Shown here one piece after another: positions 8,414 to 17,446 of a DNA stretch of 17,446 nucleotides. The position numbers and the translations under genes are program-made. Position 1 is the first letter of the stretch. Every line of letters begins with the position of its first letter. The notes under the pieces were generated by a model. The model made no database searches. It saw only the letters and a list, made by a program, of their open reading frames with translations, and was not told where the DNA came from. Source of the DNA: Mucidula mucida (lineage: Eukaryota > Basidiomycota > Agaricomycetes > Agaricales > Physalacriaceae); contig JADNYV010000719.1 of assembly GCA_015501055.1 (NCBI GenBank), forward strand, positions 1 to 17,446, given 5' to 3'.

Positions 8414-9990
8414 TTAACCCAAGAAAAAGGGAAGAAAAAAGAGGATCGACAGATAACGGAACGTCTGGCGCAGGATATCCGAGAGCGCTGCAGCGCCACT
8501 ATCATCATCATCGTCGTCGGGGTTTGACGGTCCAAAGGAAGTCGAGGTCGGTGTGATACTCGTTGTCGTAGCAGTCCCATCCTCAGCGAAGATATCAGTC
8601 TGCCGCCCGCTCGAGAACCCCATCTTCGAATTGTACGTTGGCGATCTGGGGGATCCGGAGAGATCATATCCGCTGACGTTCACATTGTTCCCGTCTTTCG
8701 CATTGTAGAATATCATCTGTTTAGCGCCGGACACACACTGGGACGTGTCGTCCTCACACCACACCGCCGGTTTGGCTGTCGCTAAACGCGCGCCTCCAGT
8801 ATTCCCAACAACTTTGCACTTGAAGCCCTGCATGTAGAAATTGGGTTCACCACAGCTAGAGCAGTGAAATGAGGATGTGGCGTTGCGAATAATTAGAGGT
8901 AACGTACCCATTGGCAACCTAGTACGAATATGATTAGTCTGACAGTAGTAGTGGAATGATGCACGAGGAGCACTTACCCAACCCCACTGATAAAGCCGAA
9001 ACAGGACGCTTTAATAAAGGACGGCGGAAAGAGATCAAATCTTACAGCACAGGTGCAGCCGTCATCGGGACAAGCAGGTAGGTTCGGGACCTCGTATGTA
9101 GCGAGGCGAAACCAAGGCGTACTAGTAGAGTTTAACCTCAAGTACGGTGAGAAAGGAATACCAACGTACTGAGGCAACACTGAGAAAACTACTAGATTAT
9201 CTTCCGTGACTTTCGTTAGGTCAGACTGTCCAACAATTTCAGTGACGTTCTAAGAAAAGGTCAAGGGTAACGTACATTATACGATATCGCAAAGATAGTG
9301 CCCGCGGCCATCGATTCATTCTGTGTATGGACTGCAATCCGTGTTCAGATAGGACATTGACACCCAAGACCAAACGCACTATTTGGGTTGCCGATGCACG
9401 TCGTCAACTGTCCTTGCTTCGCCAATTGGTCAAATTCATCATGGTCATCACCGTCCCCGAAACGCGCAACATTATCTCCGCCGTAGGACAGCGTGGTGAA
9501 GGCGCGGTTGACAGCCAGTTCCACTGTGAATTCCCCATTTGCTGGTCTGAACGAAGGATGAGATATCGGTTCATAGAGCGTAATGGTTCGGCATTCACAT
9601 TTCTAAAAAGTCGCCTTCGTCGGGGGGAAATTCGTCGCACTGCAAGACATCAGTCCAGTGCGCGTTCGAGGTCGTTGTGGGCTTACACCGTTAACATGAT
9701 GAAACCACCAGTCCTCCCTTGAAAGCTATTCGGCGCGGATAACTGAGTTAGTGTGTTAGTGGCGCGAACGGAGCGCATACCTCGAATAGTGGGTTAACAG
9801 GAGCGTTGTTATTTTGGTCATCGAATCCCTTCTGCGTTCCATTCAAACAATACATTCCTAGCGGCGTCATAAGAGGGATGCGGGGTGAAGACCTTTAAGA
9901 ACACGCACCTAATGCCCAAGCAGCGAAATGCGCGTGTGCGAGGCGCGCAGAGGCCAGCAGGACCGCGAGAAGAAGCATAAAAGAGGTCAT
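8414..9990 (-). CDS. AA14-type lytic polysaccharide monooxygenase, secreted, probably GPI-anchored
   Basis: Ten exons on the minus strand: 9990-9909, 9857-9781, 9725-9687, 9639-9599, 9546-9380, 9331-9276, 9225-9046, 8986-8978, 8918-8908 and 8855-8414 (1104 nt, 367 aa); all junctions keep frame. Signal peptide residues 1-20 end in AHA. The mature protein then starts with His ('[15 protein letters not shown]'), the N-terminal half of the copper histidine brace in these enzymes. Further family-type segments are '[20 protein letters not shown]', '[17 protein letters not shown]', '[18 protein letters not shown]', '[20 protein letters not shown]' and '[17 protein letters not shown]'. His137 and a downstream Tyr (for example Tyr198) are candidates for the other copper ligands, but I could not align them. 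After a Ser/Thr/Asp-rich linker the protein ends in a small-residue site (SGAAA) and a hydrophobic tail, as in GPI-anchored proteins. AA14 enzymes have been reported to oxidise xylan-coated cellulose in white-rot fungi; substrate here is inference. Confidence 0.88.
8908..8986 (-). other. Two consecutive microexons (9 nt and 11 nt)
   Basis: In the AA14 gene, exon 8 (8986-8978) encodes only Trp-Gly-Trp and exon 9 (8918-8908) encodes Val-Ala-Asn plus two bases of Gly. They sit between introns of 59, 59 and 52 nt with GTAAGA, GTAAGT and GTACGT donors. Skipping either would break the cysteine-rich WGW-VANG-CGEP motif; skipping the 11-nt exon would also shift the frame. Confidence 0.85.
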
Positions 9991-10730
9991 GGTAGATCAA
10001 CTACAAGTCAGTGGAGAGGTGTCGTCAGAAAAGTTCATATAGGCTGATAGCGGTCACTGCACAGGCATCGCGGACAAGGGGGAAAAGAACAAGGTGAGTG
10101 AGAACCGAGCGCCGAGCAATGATGATGACAATGGTGGATAACGCTCGATCATCCAATTGCAGGGCTGCCATATAGATCGCTGTTCCTGACATACTTAGGA
10201 ACAATTGAGATGATTCCCTCCAAAATGACCACCAGAGAATCATTTCTTCCATTCCCCCGCCATTTCCTGTGCGCAATCTGCCTTCAACGAGAGTTTTTAC
10301 TGGCAGGTTTGAGCGATTGGGTGATGACGACCTCAAATTTGAATCTGATGGACGTTGGGATATGTCGGACAGCCCGTAGCGACCATAGTTAACCATTTGA
10401 ATGATTTGCGAGCCTGGTGAGGAAGAGGAGATCTCCTGCGATATGCAGGTTTCAAGTCTATGAAGTTAGAACGATGCTACGTAGGTTTTGAAGGTCGTAG
10501 TAGGTTGCGAAGGTGTGAGTGGCGCGTGTCACTGCACGCGACACGACTTTTATGTAAATCCTCCCTCATCCCAGGTTACATTTCTCATCAACACTGTCTA
10601 CAGCATTTTTTGACCCTTCTTGACGCGTCTAGAAAGTATTTGAAGATCTCGAACGCGGACATACATACGTCACCATAGTTGTATCCCACCCCTGGCCCTG
10701 GATCATTTCCTCTCCTCTCTTCTCGTCACC
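9991..10730. promoter_or_regulatory. Divergent promoter region (AA14 gene / acyltransferase-like gene)
   Basis: 740 bp separate the two start codons. A CT-rich tract runs just before the plus-strand ATG (about 10705-10728), as is common in fungi. A CCCCGC at 10255-10260 (GCGGGG on the other strand) fits the Mig1/CreA carbon-repressor consensus SYGGRG, but single matches are expected by chance. An inverted repeat CGTGTC/GACACG with a 9-bp spacer lies at 10525-10545. A 123-codon open frame at 10025-10396 (-) has no support as a gene. Confidence 0.4.
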
Positions 10731-12217
10731 ATGTCCTCGACTGCTACTTTCCCATTAACCCCCATTGACGCTAGTCATGGAGAAAGCATTTTCATTACAG
10801 CATGGCTTGTTGAGGGAGAGATCGATCTCGAAGCTTTCCGCAGTGCTCTAACTCGCCTTACGAACAAATGGCGATTACTTGCCGGCAGACTACAGAGTTA
10901 CGAAGGCTTAGTGAGTATTCAACTCTCCCTTATGCCACGAGCTTACCGTTACTCCATGATATAGGGAAAGAACTGGCGAATAATCATCCCTCTAGGCCCA
11001 TTAAGGCCAAAATATCAGACTTTCACGCTCACAATATCCACATCTGAACATGCGGCTTTCGAGCCACACGAATCACTGCCTACCGTCTCCCCCTCCCCTC
11101 CCTTAAACCTGCTCATAGATCCTGGTACGCCTCGGTGCAATCAGGATTGGGAACGCACCCAGGATCCTCTCACTTGCTGGCATATAACCCGCCTTCGTGC
11201 GGACCCAACAACAGGGAAATCGCGCACCGCGATCAGCTTCTCTCGTCCTCATGGCGTCCTCGACGCTGCCGGTGCAGCCCAAATCGTACATGCACTGACA
11301 AGCGAAATGAATGGCCAAGAATGGACTGTCCCTACTCCGCCAAAGCCTGGTATGAACGAGAACCCGGTACAAAAGGTTTTGGATGAGCAGGAGAAATCAG
11401 GAACAGTCGCCTTGGTCTCCTTCGCTGGTTACTCTGACATTGGTATTTTTGGCGTCTTCAAGTCAGCGCTGAACGTCACGCGGAAGAAGCTCTTCCAAAA
11501 TCTTGGAATACATTGCGTGATTCTCAATAAAGCCATTCTGGAGTACCTCGTTTCAGGATGTGCGGGTGGCGTTGGCGAAAGAGGGTAAGGAAGAGCCCAG
11601 AGTTTCTACAGGCGACATATTGACGGCATGGCTTTGGAAGGCGGTTCTTTCTCGATATTCTTCTTCTTACCTCGCACTGACGTGCGTACCTCTCATAGGT
11701 TGTTTACGCAGACGAAGATGATAATCTCACCATCAACTGTACCAACCTAGCGTCGTACCGCATCTCCTTCCAGACACGCCCGAGATCCAGAATTACCCCC
11801 ACAATGCGTTCACACCGCTCCCATACCCCTTTACACCGCCGCCGACCTCAGAGAGTTTCCCCTCCCCGTTGGCGCATCAACTGATGTTCTGCCGGAAATC
11901 GTTGTCCATGTTCCACTCCTGTCAGCGCAGCACGTCTTTAAAACGGCACTCGTCAGTGCGCCGATACATCCGGACGCAGACGAGACGTTCTTTTTGTCGA
12001 ACGTCTCTTCTACGAGGATATTGGAAGCGGACTGGACGGGTGTTGGGGCGTCGCGGACTGTGTGTGGCTATAGGTACTCCCTCATGCCACGGGGGTCGCC
12101 GTTCTCGAATGCTGTTTTGATATCAGGACGGCTGCCTGATGGCAGTGTGGTCTTGATGTAACGCTGTCTCGCGCCCGACTTCGCTCCGTCGAGACCGGAA
12201 TTAAAGAGGCTTTCTGA
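10731..12217 (+). pseudogene. BAHD/trichothecene-acyltransferase-like gene with multiple frameshifts
   Basis: The 5' part is clean: exon 10731-10910 and an exon from 10965 after a 54-nt intron. It encodes 'FPLTPIDASHGESIFITAW', 'RLTNKWRLLAGRL' and the catalytic HxxxD motif as H156-G-V-L-D160. This fits CoA-dependent acyltransferases of the transferase family (PF02458-like), which esterify small molecules. After 'ILEYLVSG' the frame breaks. One extra base at about 11559 is needed to reach 'VRVALAKEGKEEPRVSTGD'. An apparent 55-nt intron (11644-11698) then leads to 'INCTNLASYR'. One base is missing near 11762 before 'LLPDTPEIQNYPHNAF', one near 11789 before 'LYTAADLREFPL', and one near 12155 before 'VTLSRARLRSVETGIKEAF' and the TGA at 12215-12217. 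The C-terminal homology ('DETFFLSNVSSTRILEADW', 'RTVCGYRY') is well kept. Either a recent pseudogene or sequence errors. Confidence 0.82.
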
Positions 12218-12377
12218 GGTTGTAGGTGTGCCCTACGTGTCAATGAAGTGACGACTCTGGACTTTATTGTTAATACATCCTATATGACTTACTATTTCGG
12301 TACTCGTCTCCCATTGGATTCTCCCTGGAATTTACTTAGCTTGGTCCTATCGCCCACGAGAATGCCTGAACGCCACA

Positions 12378-14365
12378 TCAATCCCTCAAAATTCGATGAA
12401 CGTCAAAGGATCTCCTCTTATTCAACACACTGAATACAAGCAGCAAAGACAAAGCACCAACAAAAGTCCTAGAACTCAAACCGAATCCCAACCAACGATA
12501 GCAGGAAGAGATAATACACAGCGTGAAACCCAATACCCTCCCCATAACATGCCGAATCCCAAACGCCTGCAGGACATCAAAGAAAGTCGCTGTCCATCAA
12601 TAACCCTATCTTTCTCCGACGCTTTGGGCGTCGTGCGCGTATCCCAGACGCCACCATCCGCAAACCGCAATTCAAAGGCAGTTTCACGCGCGGCAGACCT
12701 GAGGCAGCAACCAAGCCAGACGTGAACCCATCCTCATGGAAGCCAAAGTTCAAGTACGCGCCGGCAAACGAGATACCACGCCTGTGCTGGATGGTGTACA
12801 TGCGATTCTGCGCTTCGATGGCATGCTGGTCGAGAACCGGGTGGTCATAGCGCCACCGCCCTCGGACAGTTGACGCGTCGGGTTCGAATGGAGCGTTTAG
12901 CGTGACCAAGACGGGTCCGTATTTGTCCTTGGGGATGTGCTGGAGAGCATTCATGCCGTACGTGCTGCAGAGCACTGGTTAGAGAGATGAGGACATACTT
13001 GTTTAGACGTACAGCGACACTTCGTCATTGTTGGCCTTTCTTTTGCCGCTGGCGTCAACAGTTGAACGCGTCAAATAATTCCAACAAGACCAAGCTAGAG
13101 TGCTCTTGGGCATAGCTACGAAGGCGTGTCGATAAAACAAGGAAGGCTGTACGAAGATCATCATACTTGGGATCGGAATGTAAAATGGCTTCGTTCTTGT
13201 TCCACTTGAATAGGCTCAGAATTTCGGTCTCTTGGTCGTGATGTGCCACCAGCCTTCAGATCGGAGCGCTGTATCCGAGTGACACGCCATAACGACATGA
13301 TGAAACGTTCTTCACGTCCATCGACAGTCTTCAGTAAACCCCGACTCTGTATTGACAGACTCTATAGGTGTCGACAGATGTAGTTGCGACTGAGGTAGCT
13401 TGTCAAGGATCGCGTTGACATACGAATGACTACTAGTGTTTGAGAAACCGAGACGATGAGACGACGCAAACCTGTTCTTACCTCCCGTTCTGGAATGTAA
13501 GCCATTTCGGTTTCCCCGTAAGCTGGAGTAGATGATGGTTATTCAAGAACTGAATCAATGTGCGTGCAGGAAAGTCTAAAGCGCATTTATCAGGTGGCGT
13601 GCTCCATATCGCGGCGGTCATTGGCTGTGTGATATGAGTTAAGGCATAGTTCAATTGAATGGAAAGATAAACCTTACAATAAGATAGTTGTCCCGGAAAG
13701 CGTCAGAATACGAGCCCCAGTCAAGATAATCGCCGATAGAGTAATCTTCCCATTGCTCGGCATTTTGTTTGTTCCACAGTGACACGAGGCGTTTCGCAGA
13801 CGCGTTGAAGCGAAAGATGTCATAGAGCATGCGCCACATGTTCACGTCCAACAATCTGTAGGGTTGACAGAACAGCGTAAAGAGGTTGTCGCCCGCCCAT
13901 TCAAATTTGCCTTGGTCGCGCGAGATGCTGAACGTCATTTCGGTCGGCAGAATGCTAATCGAAGGATATAGTTTGAGAAAACGAAGGAAGTTTGGGTAGG
14001 TGTATGGGTTGAATACGATCTAGGGCATCAAATGGTTAATGACATGTCTTCGACATCAAGATAGCCTGCATACAAAGCCACTGTAATTTGTCAACAAAGA
14101 GCTCTTGAATGAGTGACAGATAATACGCGTACGTGTCAACGTTTACTGTCCGTTTCTCTCCGCCAGGCTGTACTGTGAAAGGCACAGTATTTGCATGCCC
14201 TCCTGGTCTGCTGTCCGCCTCGTAGAGGTGCACTTCGTGCTCGCTGTACTCATTCAGAGCCTGTTGAATGTCTCGTCTCGGCTTTTACTGCAGAGCAAGT
14301 TGATTTTTACTGACCCATGTTGCTGCTAGGCCAGAGACACCTGAGCCAACCACAGCTATCTTCAT
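12378..14365 (-). pseudogene. FAD/NAD(P)-binding amine-oxidase-like gene with multiple frameshifts
   Basis: The 5' exons are clean: 14365-14315, 14260-14133, 14080-14074 (7 nt), 14019-13678 and 13624-13482. They encode a Rossmann dinucleotide-binding start ('MKIAVVGSGVSGLAATW', GxGxxG), 'VHLYEADSRPGGHANTVPF', 'VDTGFIVFNPYTYPNFLRF' and 'SISRDQGKFEWAG', typical of basidiomycete NAD/FAD-dependent oxidoreductases of the flavin amine oxidase fold. After 'PKWLTFQNGS' the frame must change repeatedly to follow the homology: near 13340 (GGGG run), 13302, 13262, 13243, at the intron 13116-13166, near 12675 and near 12600. Recognisable pieces continue in order: 'HHVVMACHSDTAL', 'LFKWNKNEAILHSDP', 'MPKSTLAWSCWNYLTRSTVD', 'TYGMNALQHIPKDKYGPVLV', 'FHEDGFTSGL', 'FADGGVWDTRTTPK' and 'FFDVLQAFGIRHVMGRVLGF'. 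The tail frame ends at 12378. Pseudogene or erroneous sequence; substrate unknown. Confidence 0.78.
14074..14080 (-). other. 7-nt microexon in the FAD oxidoreductase-like gene
   Basis: The sequence between a CAG acceptor and a GTATGC donor supplies the last base of Thr plus Gly-Phe, completing the 'VDTGF|IVFNP' motif. The flanking introns are 52 and 54 nt. Without it neither frame nor motif is kept. Confidence 0.75.
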
Positions 14366-15029
14366 CGTCGTCGTCGGCGTGTATGAGAAAGATGCCACGA
14401 CGACGCGCCGAGGCACGCGTCGTCATGATGGCATGATGGCAAGCAGGACCAAATTCACGATCCCATCCTTCTTATCACTGCGCTAAGTCCGTTGAACGTT
14501 GAACAGCAATCCGCAAGGCATTGCACTTAGAACCTGATGTTCGCAAGTGGCAAGAATGCCTTTGGGCTCTTTCTTTGTCGACATACGTCTCGTATAGACC
14601 CATTTCATCAGGTTACCGAAATGCACTGACAGGCTGTTCGTAATCGAAAACGGGACTAACGCGAAAACGCCGATTGATCCTTGTTCTCTGGTCGAAAAGG
14701 AACGCAGTGTTTCTGGCGCTGATCTGCAGAAGGCTACTGGAAAGCATTCGGACTGCACTTAATTCCGGGATCCTCACTATGCACGCGGTATGTGGCGACT
14801 ATGTATTACAGTCCTTTCTATTCTTTTGTTGACGTTGACCTTTCCAGCGTCAACAAGAAAACTCCTTTAGCTTGTGGCAACGTCAGAAGTAGAAGAACTT
14901 GTACGTGAATCCTCGGAAGTGGGTCTAGTATGCTTTCCACGAGGTCTGTGGATTTAGTACGCGGCGTTTTTGAAGTTTATAAAGCGAGCCGGATACTGTG
15001 TACGATTTGCGCACCTTGTAAAATCCCCC
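14366..15029. promoter_or_regulatory. Divergent intergenic region (FAD oxidoreductase-like / membrane protein)
   Basis: 664 bp between two divergent start codons, with no supported gene. A 91-codon open frame (14483-14758, -) looks accidental. The distinct element is the inverted repeat at 14826-14856, about 200 bp upstream of the membrane-protein start. Confidence 0.45.
14826..14856. promoter_or_regulatory. Inverted repeat TTGTTGACG ... CGTCAACAA
   Basis: Two 9-bp arms with a 13-bp spacer. Inside and beside the arms are GTTGACCTT (14834-14842) and GTCAACAAGA (14849-14858), the same two strings that form the palindrome at 8048-8068. This suggests a shared regulatory site; the factor is unknown. 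Confidence 0.4.
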
Positions 15030-16271
15030 ATGATGGATTCAGAGTCTGAGCATTCCTTCCAAATCAGGGACTCGTACTTCAACTCTCTATGTTTGGAGAT
15101 TCTGACACACGGTGAGTGCATGTTCTTCAAGGATATTCTGTGTTTTCGTGACATGAACTCGTTCCAGGGATGTATACGGCTATCGTCAGCGTCGCGCTGT
15201 ATAGTCTCTGTATGTACGCGTTCTATGAGCTACGTTAACGGGGTGCTCATCATTCTATGGCAGTCAACCGTTCCAAAAAATTGTACAGCACTGCGACGCA
15301 TATTTCGCTAGCTCTGCTTATCCTCACGATGTACTCATTGGCTACCATCCACGTCTCCGTTCGGTGGTACTGGATTCGCCAAGCCTTGATCGTCAACGGA
15401 ACAAGCGCATCGTCTGTGGTCGCCGCTCTTGGAGATATGCGATTCCTATGGCTCTGGATGACCAGCGGCATTGTCGCCAGTCTCAACATATTAATCGCTG
15501 ATTGCATCTTGGTATGCTTCCCCTCACTGTTTGCTCTCCTAAGGCTGATAGAATCCGACGGCAGATCTGGCGCTGCTGGTGTATCTGGGACGGAAGATGG
15601 AAGGTCGTCGTGGTCCCTATCATGTGCACCTTTGTAGGAATCAGTCAGTCTCTCTTCACTTTTGATTCAATCCATCGTACTTATGTTGCTCAGTATTCAC
15701 CGGATTTTTCATATACCAAGAACAGCCTCATCCCAGCGCTCAGTGGAGCTCGTGGGGCGCGTCCATTAACTGGGGCGTACCCTACTTTGCAATGTCTTTG
15801 GCCACGACACTTCTCTGCACGACCCTCATCGTGTTCCGTATCTGGTACCTCGGGCGCGTCGATGCGCTTCGAACGTACAAACGCATCATAGAGATCATCG
15901 TCGAGTCCGCCGCGCTATACGCGATAGCCCTCGTCGTGTTTCTCATCTTCTTCGTCCGAGATGACCTGAACACGGGGTACCCACAAGCAGTCTTGTACTC
16001 GATTACGGTATTCATTTTTCTCACCTTGTCTGACATCTGCCCGGTGCTAAATATCTGCCGACAGGGTATCGCTCCTACTTTGATTATCGTACGAGTTGCG
16101 TCGCACCCAAGGGAACATCGAAGCACTCTTCAGTCGAGTTCGCTTCGTTTTGGAGCTGACTCAACGCGAGACGTCGAACGCCAGGGTATGGATCTCGCTT
16201 CATACGCAACTCAATCGCTCAGCGAGGAGAAACCTATCTCCACGTCGCGTCCCGTTTACCTTGCACATTGA
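15030..16271 (+). CDS. Seven-helix membrane protein, Agaricomycete-expanded family (copy A, 323 aa)
   Basis: Six exons: 15030-15111, 15168-15209, 15264-15511, 15565-15643, 15694-16007 and 16065-16271 (972 nt), all in frame. Hydrophobic segments can be counted as seven: around 'GMYTAIVSVALYSLF', 'HISLALLILTMYSLATIHVS', 'FLWLWMTSGIVASLNILIAD', 'KVVVVPIMCTFVGIIFTGFF', 'PYFAMSLATTLLCTTLIVF', 'IIVESAALYAIALVVFLIFF' and 'AVLYSITGIAPTLIIVRVA'. A polar tail of about 55 residues rich in S/T/E follows. The motif 'ADCILIWRCWCIWDGRW' is characteristic of an uncharacterised family with many copies in mushroom genomes; the topology is receptor-like but no ligand or function is known to me. Two adjacent ATGs (15030, 15033) are possible starts, and the frame is open back to an ATG at 14970. 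The 57-nt last intron has no stop and a length divisible by 3, so its retention would not break the frame. Confidence 0.85.
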
Positions 16272-17387
16272 TCACACATACCATCTTGGCTTCTTGCTCG
16301 TGTATATATCTTTACATTTATTATTACTGTGATGTACAAGTAACCTATCTGCTCAGTCCTCAAACCTGCCTTTCCCCATACCACCCCCGCGTCCGACTCG
16401 TTTTTGTCCTGCTGAGGACTACTCGCTTCGCTGTCCCCGTCTACGCGGGAGAGACTCTTTGAACCATGAGTGCGCATGTTCGCAAAATATATGAAGGAAT
16501 TGGGTGGTTCCTTCCAACTATCCTCGTTGCGCGTTTGTCCTGAGCAAACCCGATATATGATCAATGTCGGCGCAAGTCCCTAAACCCTTGTTCAGAAATA
16601 TGTACTCAACAAAGGGATCTCGTCAAGCTTACCGTAGCAGTCGTCAAAATCACCAGAGGGTAGTTCCCCTCAGGTACACCTTTCACGTAGTATGCCATCC
16701 ATATACATAGAGAAATGGAGTAAAGGGCAGCGGATTCCACCACGATTTCAATGACAGCGTTGTAGCTGACGACCCTGTAGGCCGTTGTAACACCAAGGCT
16801 ATTGGTGTCGCCCCGAACAGTAACGACACGGTATATAATCAATATCGTGCATAGCACTGTGACGGTGAGGGACATTGAGAAGTAGGGCACGCCCCAGTCG
16901 ATTTGGGCTTCGCTCCAAGCACTTCCGGGAGGCGGTGTAGTGGCTTGCTGATATATGGAAAATATAGCAAAGACTAGATTCTTATTAGACGATGTAAGCG
17001 ATTAGGGCGATAGAATGCGTACTAGTCCCGACGACGGTGCAAAACATGGGGAAGGCTACGACGACCCATCTTGTTCCCCAGATTATCCAGCAGCGCCATA
17101 TCTAAATATAAGAGTCAGACCAGAAGAACGCAAGTCATGCTATCGACTGACCAAAATACAATCGGCTATTAACGTATTCGAGCTGAATGCAACGGAGCTA
17201 GTCAGCATCCATCTGGGCGAGGTAGAGAGGTAGTCGTAGGTCGACTCCGCCGTAGCTCCATGGACAATAAACGCTTCTCGAACGAAATTCCACCGCGCCG
17301 CTAGATGCGCCGTTGCCAGAAGATGCATGATTGTGAGCATCCAAATGCAGAGGCCGCGGGTCCGGTTTTTACGCGAGTCTCGAGAAA
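16256..17387 (-). CDS. Seven-helix membrane protein paralogue (copy B, 5' partial)
   Basis: Exons on the minus strand: 17387-17152, 17101-17023, 16973-16633 and 16579-16256. The 5' end lies beyond the window; an intron precedes 17387 and its donor is near 17439-17443. Same family as the neighbour: 'NTLIADCILIWRCWIIWGTRW', 'WGVPYFSMSLTVTVLCTILI', 'IEIVVESAALYSISLCIWMA', 'GLAPTLIIYRV'. Intron phases match copy A at every shared junction, and the exon carrying the IWRCW motif is 79 nt in both. The cytosolic tail is longer and different ('NMRTHGSKSLSRVDGD', 'SSPQQDKNESD'). In the simplest model the stop (TGA at 16256-16258) lies inside the last codons of copy A, giving a 16-bp tail-to-tail overlap. 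A small extra intron near 16343-16380 could change the C-terminus. Confidence 0.8.
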
Positions 17388-17446
17388 CTGAACAATGCGT
17401 CTTGATTAGAGCGGAATGATTGGTGCATTGCATGAACACTAACGGA

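Noticed and set aside
9726..9780. Shorter intron in the AA14 gene ending at the CAG inside this intron
   Set aside because: The CAG acceptor would bring a TAG into the frame; the TAG acceptor 17 nt later gives the in-frame [13 protein letters not shown] motif.
10025..10396. 123-codon minus-strand frame just upstream of the AA14 gene
   Set aside because: No recognisable domain, and it lies between two divergent promoters; its stop lies 35 bp before the AA14 start, so it is not a 5' extension.
11644..11698. A further frameshift in the acyltransferase-like gene at this point
   Set aside because: A 55-nt intron (weak donor GTTCTT, branch CTGAC, acceptor ATAG) removes the shift and joins WLWKA to VVYADEDD in frame, so it was counted as an intron.
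14483..14758. 91-codon minus-strand frame upstream of the FAD gene
   Set aside because: No motif, splice or homology support.
1..17446. Transposon, CRISPR, tRNA or rRNA content
   Set aside because: No terminal repeats with a transposase, no repeat-spacer array, and no recognisable cloverleaf or rRNA core sequence seen on either strand.

Overview
The window looks like chromosomal DNA of a mushroom-forming basidiomycete (Agaricomycete). Genes are close together and cut by many introns of about 45-60 nt with GTRNGT-type donors and CTRAY-like branch points. Several exons are only 7-11 nt long. The gene set includes an AA14-type copper polysaccharide oxidase, found mainly in wood-decay basidiomycetes, and seven-helix membrane proteins of a kind expanded in Agaricomycetes. 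All exon coordinates were spliced by hand and checked for reading-frame continuity; no database search was run.

Left part (1-6000), housekeeping. A glutamine/glycine/methionine-rich C-terminus of a probable transcription co-regulator ends at 1273 (+). After about 850 bp without a supported gene comes a 4-exon gene for a small, very basic protein of unknown function (2122-2913, -). Next is an 11-exon gene for the beta subunit of ER glucosidase II (3262-5366, -). It is divergent from the gene for small-subunit ribosomal protein eS25 (5499-5998, +), with only 132 bp between the two start codons.

Middle (6000-10730), accessory. A 4-exon orphan coiled-coil protein with a 21-bp tandem duplication (6551-7544, -) is followed by about 870 bp of gene-free DNA with a perfect GTTGACC/GGTCAAC inverted repeat. 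Then comes a 10-exon AA14-like secreted monooxygenase (8414-9990, -) with an N-terminal His after the signal peptide and a GPI-like tail. Two consecutive exons of 9 and 11 nt encode its WGW-VANG motif.

Right part (10731-17446). A BAHD/trichothecene-acyltransferase-like gene (+) and an FAD/NAD-binding amine-oxidase-like gene (-) converge. Both are recognisable throughout, but both are broken by many single-base frameshifts confined to about 11.56-13.35 kb, perhaps to 12.6 kb on the 3' side of the FAD gene. All other genes, and the outer parts of these two, are in perfect frame. This is either local decay or one badly polished assembly patch. The window ends with two convergent paralogues of a seven-helix membrane protein (15030-16271, + and 16256-17387, -, the second running off the window). 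They share intron phases and a 79-nt exon, and their coding tails overlap by 16 bp.

The genes do not form an obvious pathway. The left block is conserved cell biology; the right block is accessory (wall or plant-biomass oxidation, small-molecule acylation/oxidation, receptor-like membrane proteins). I found no rRNA, tRNA, CRISPR array, transposon or virus.
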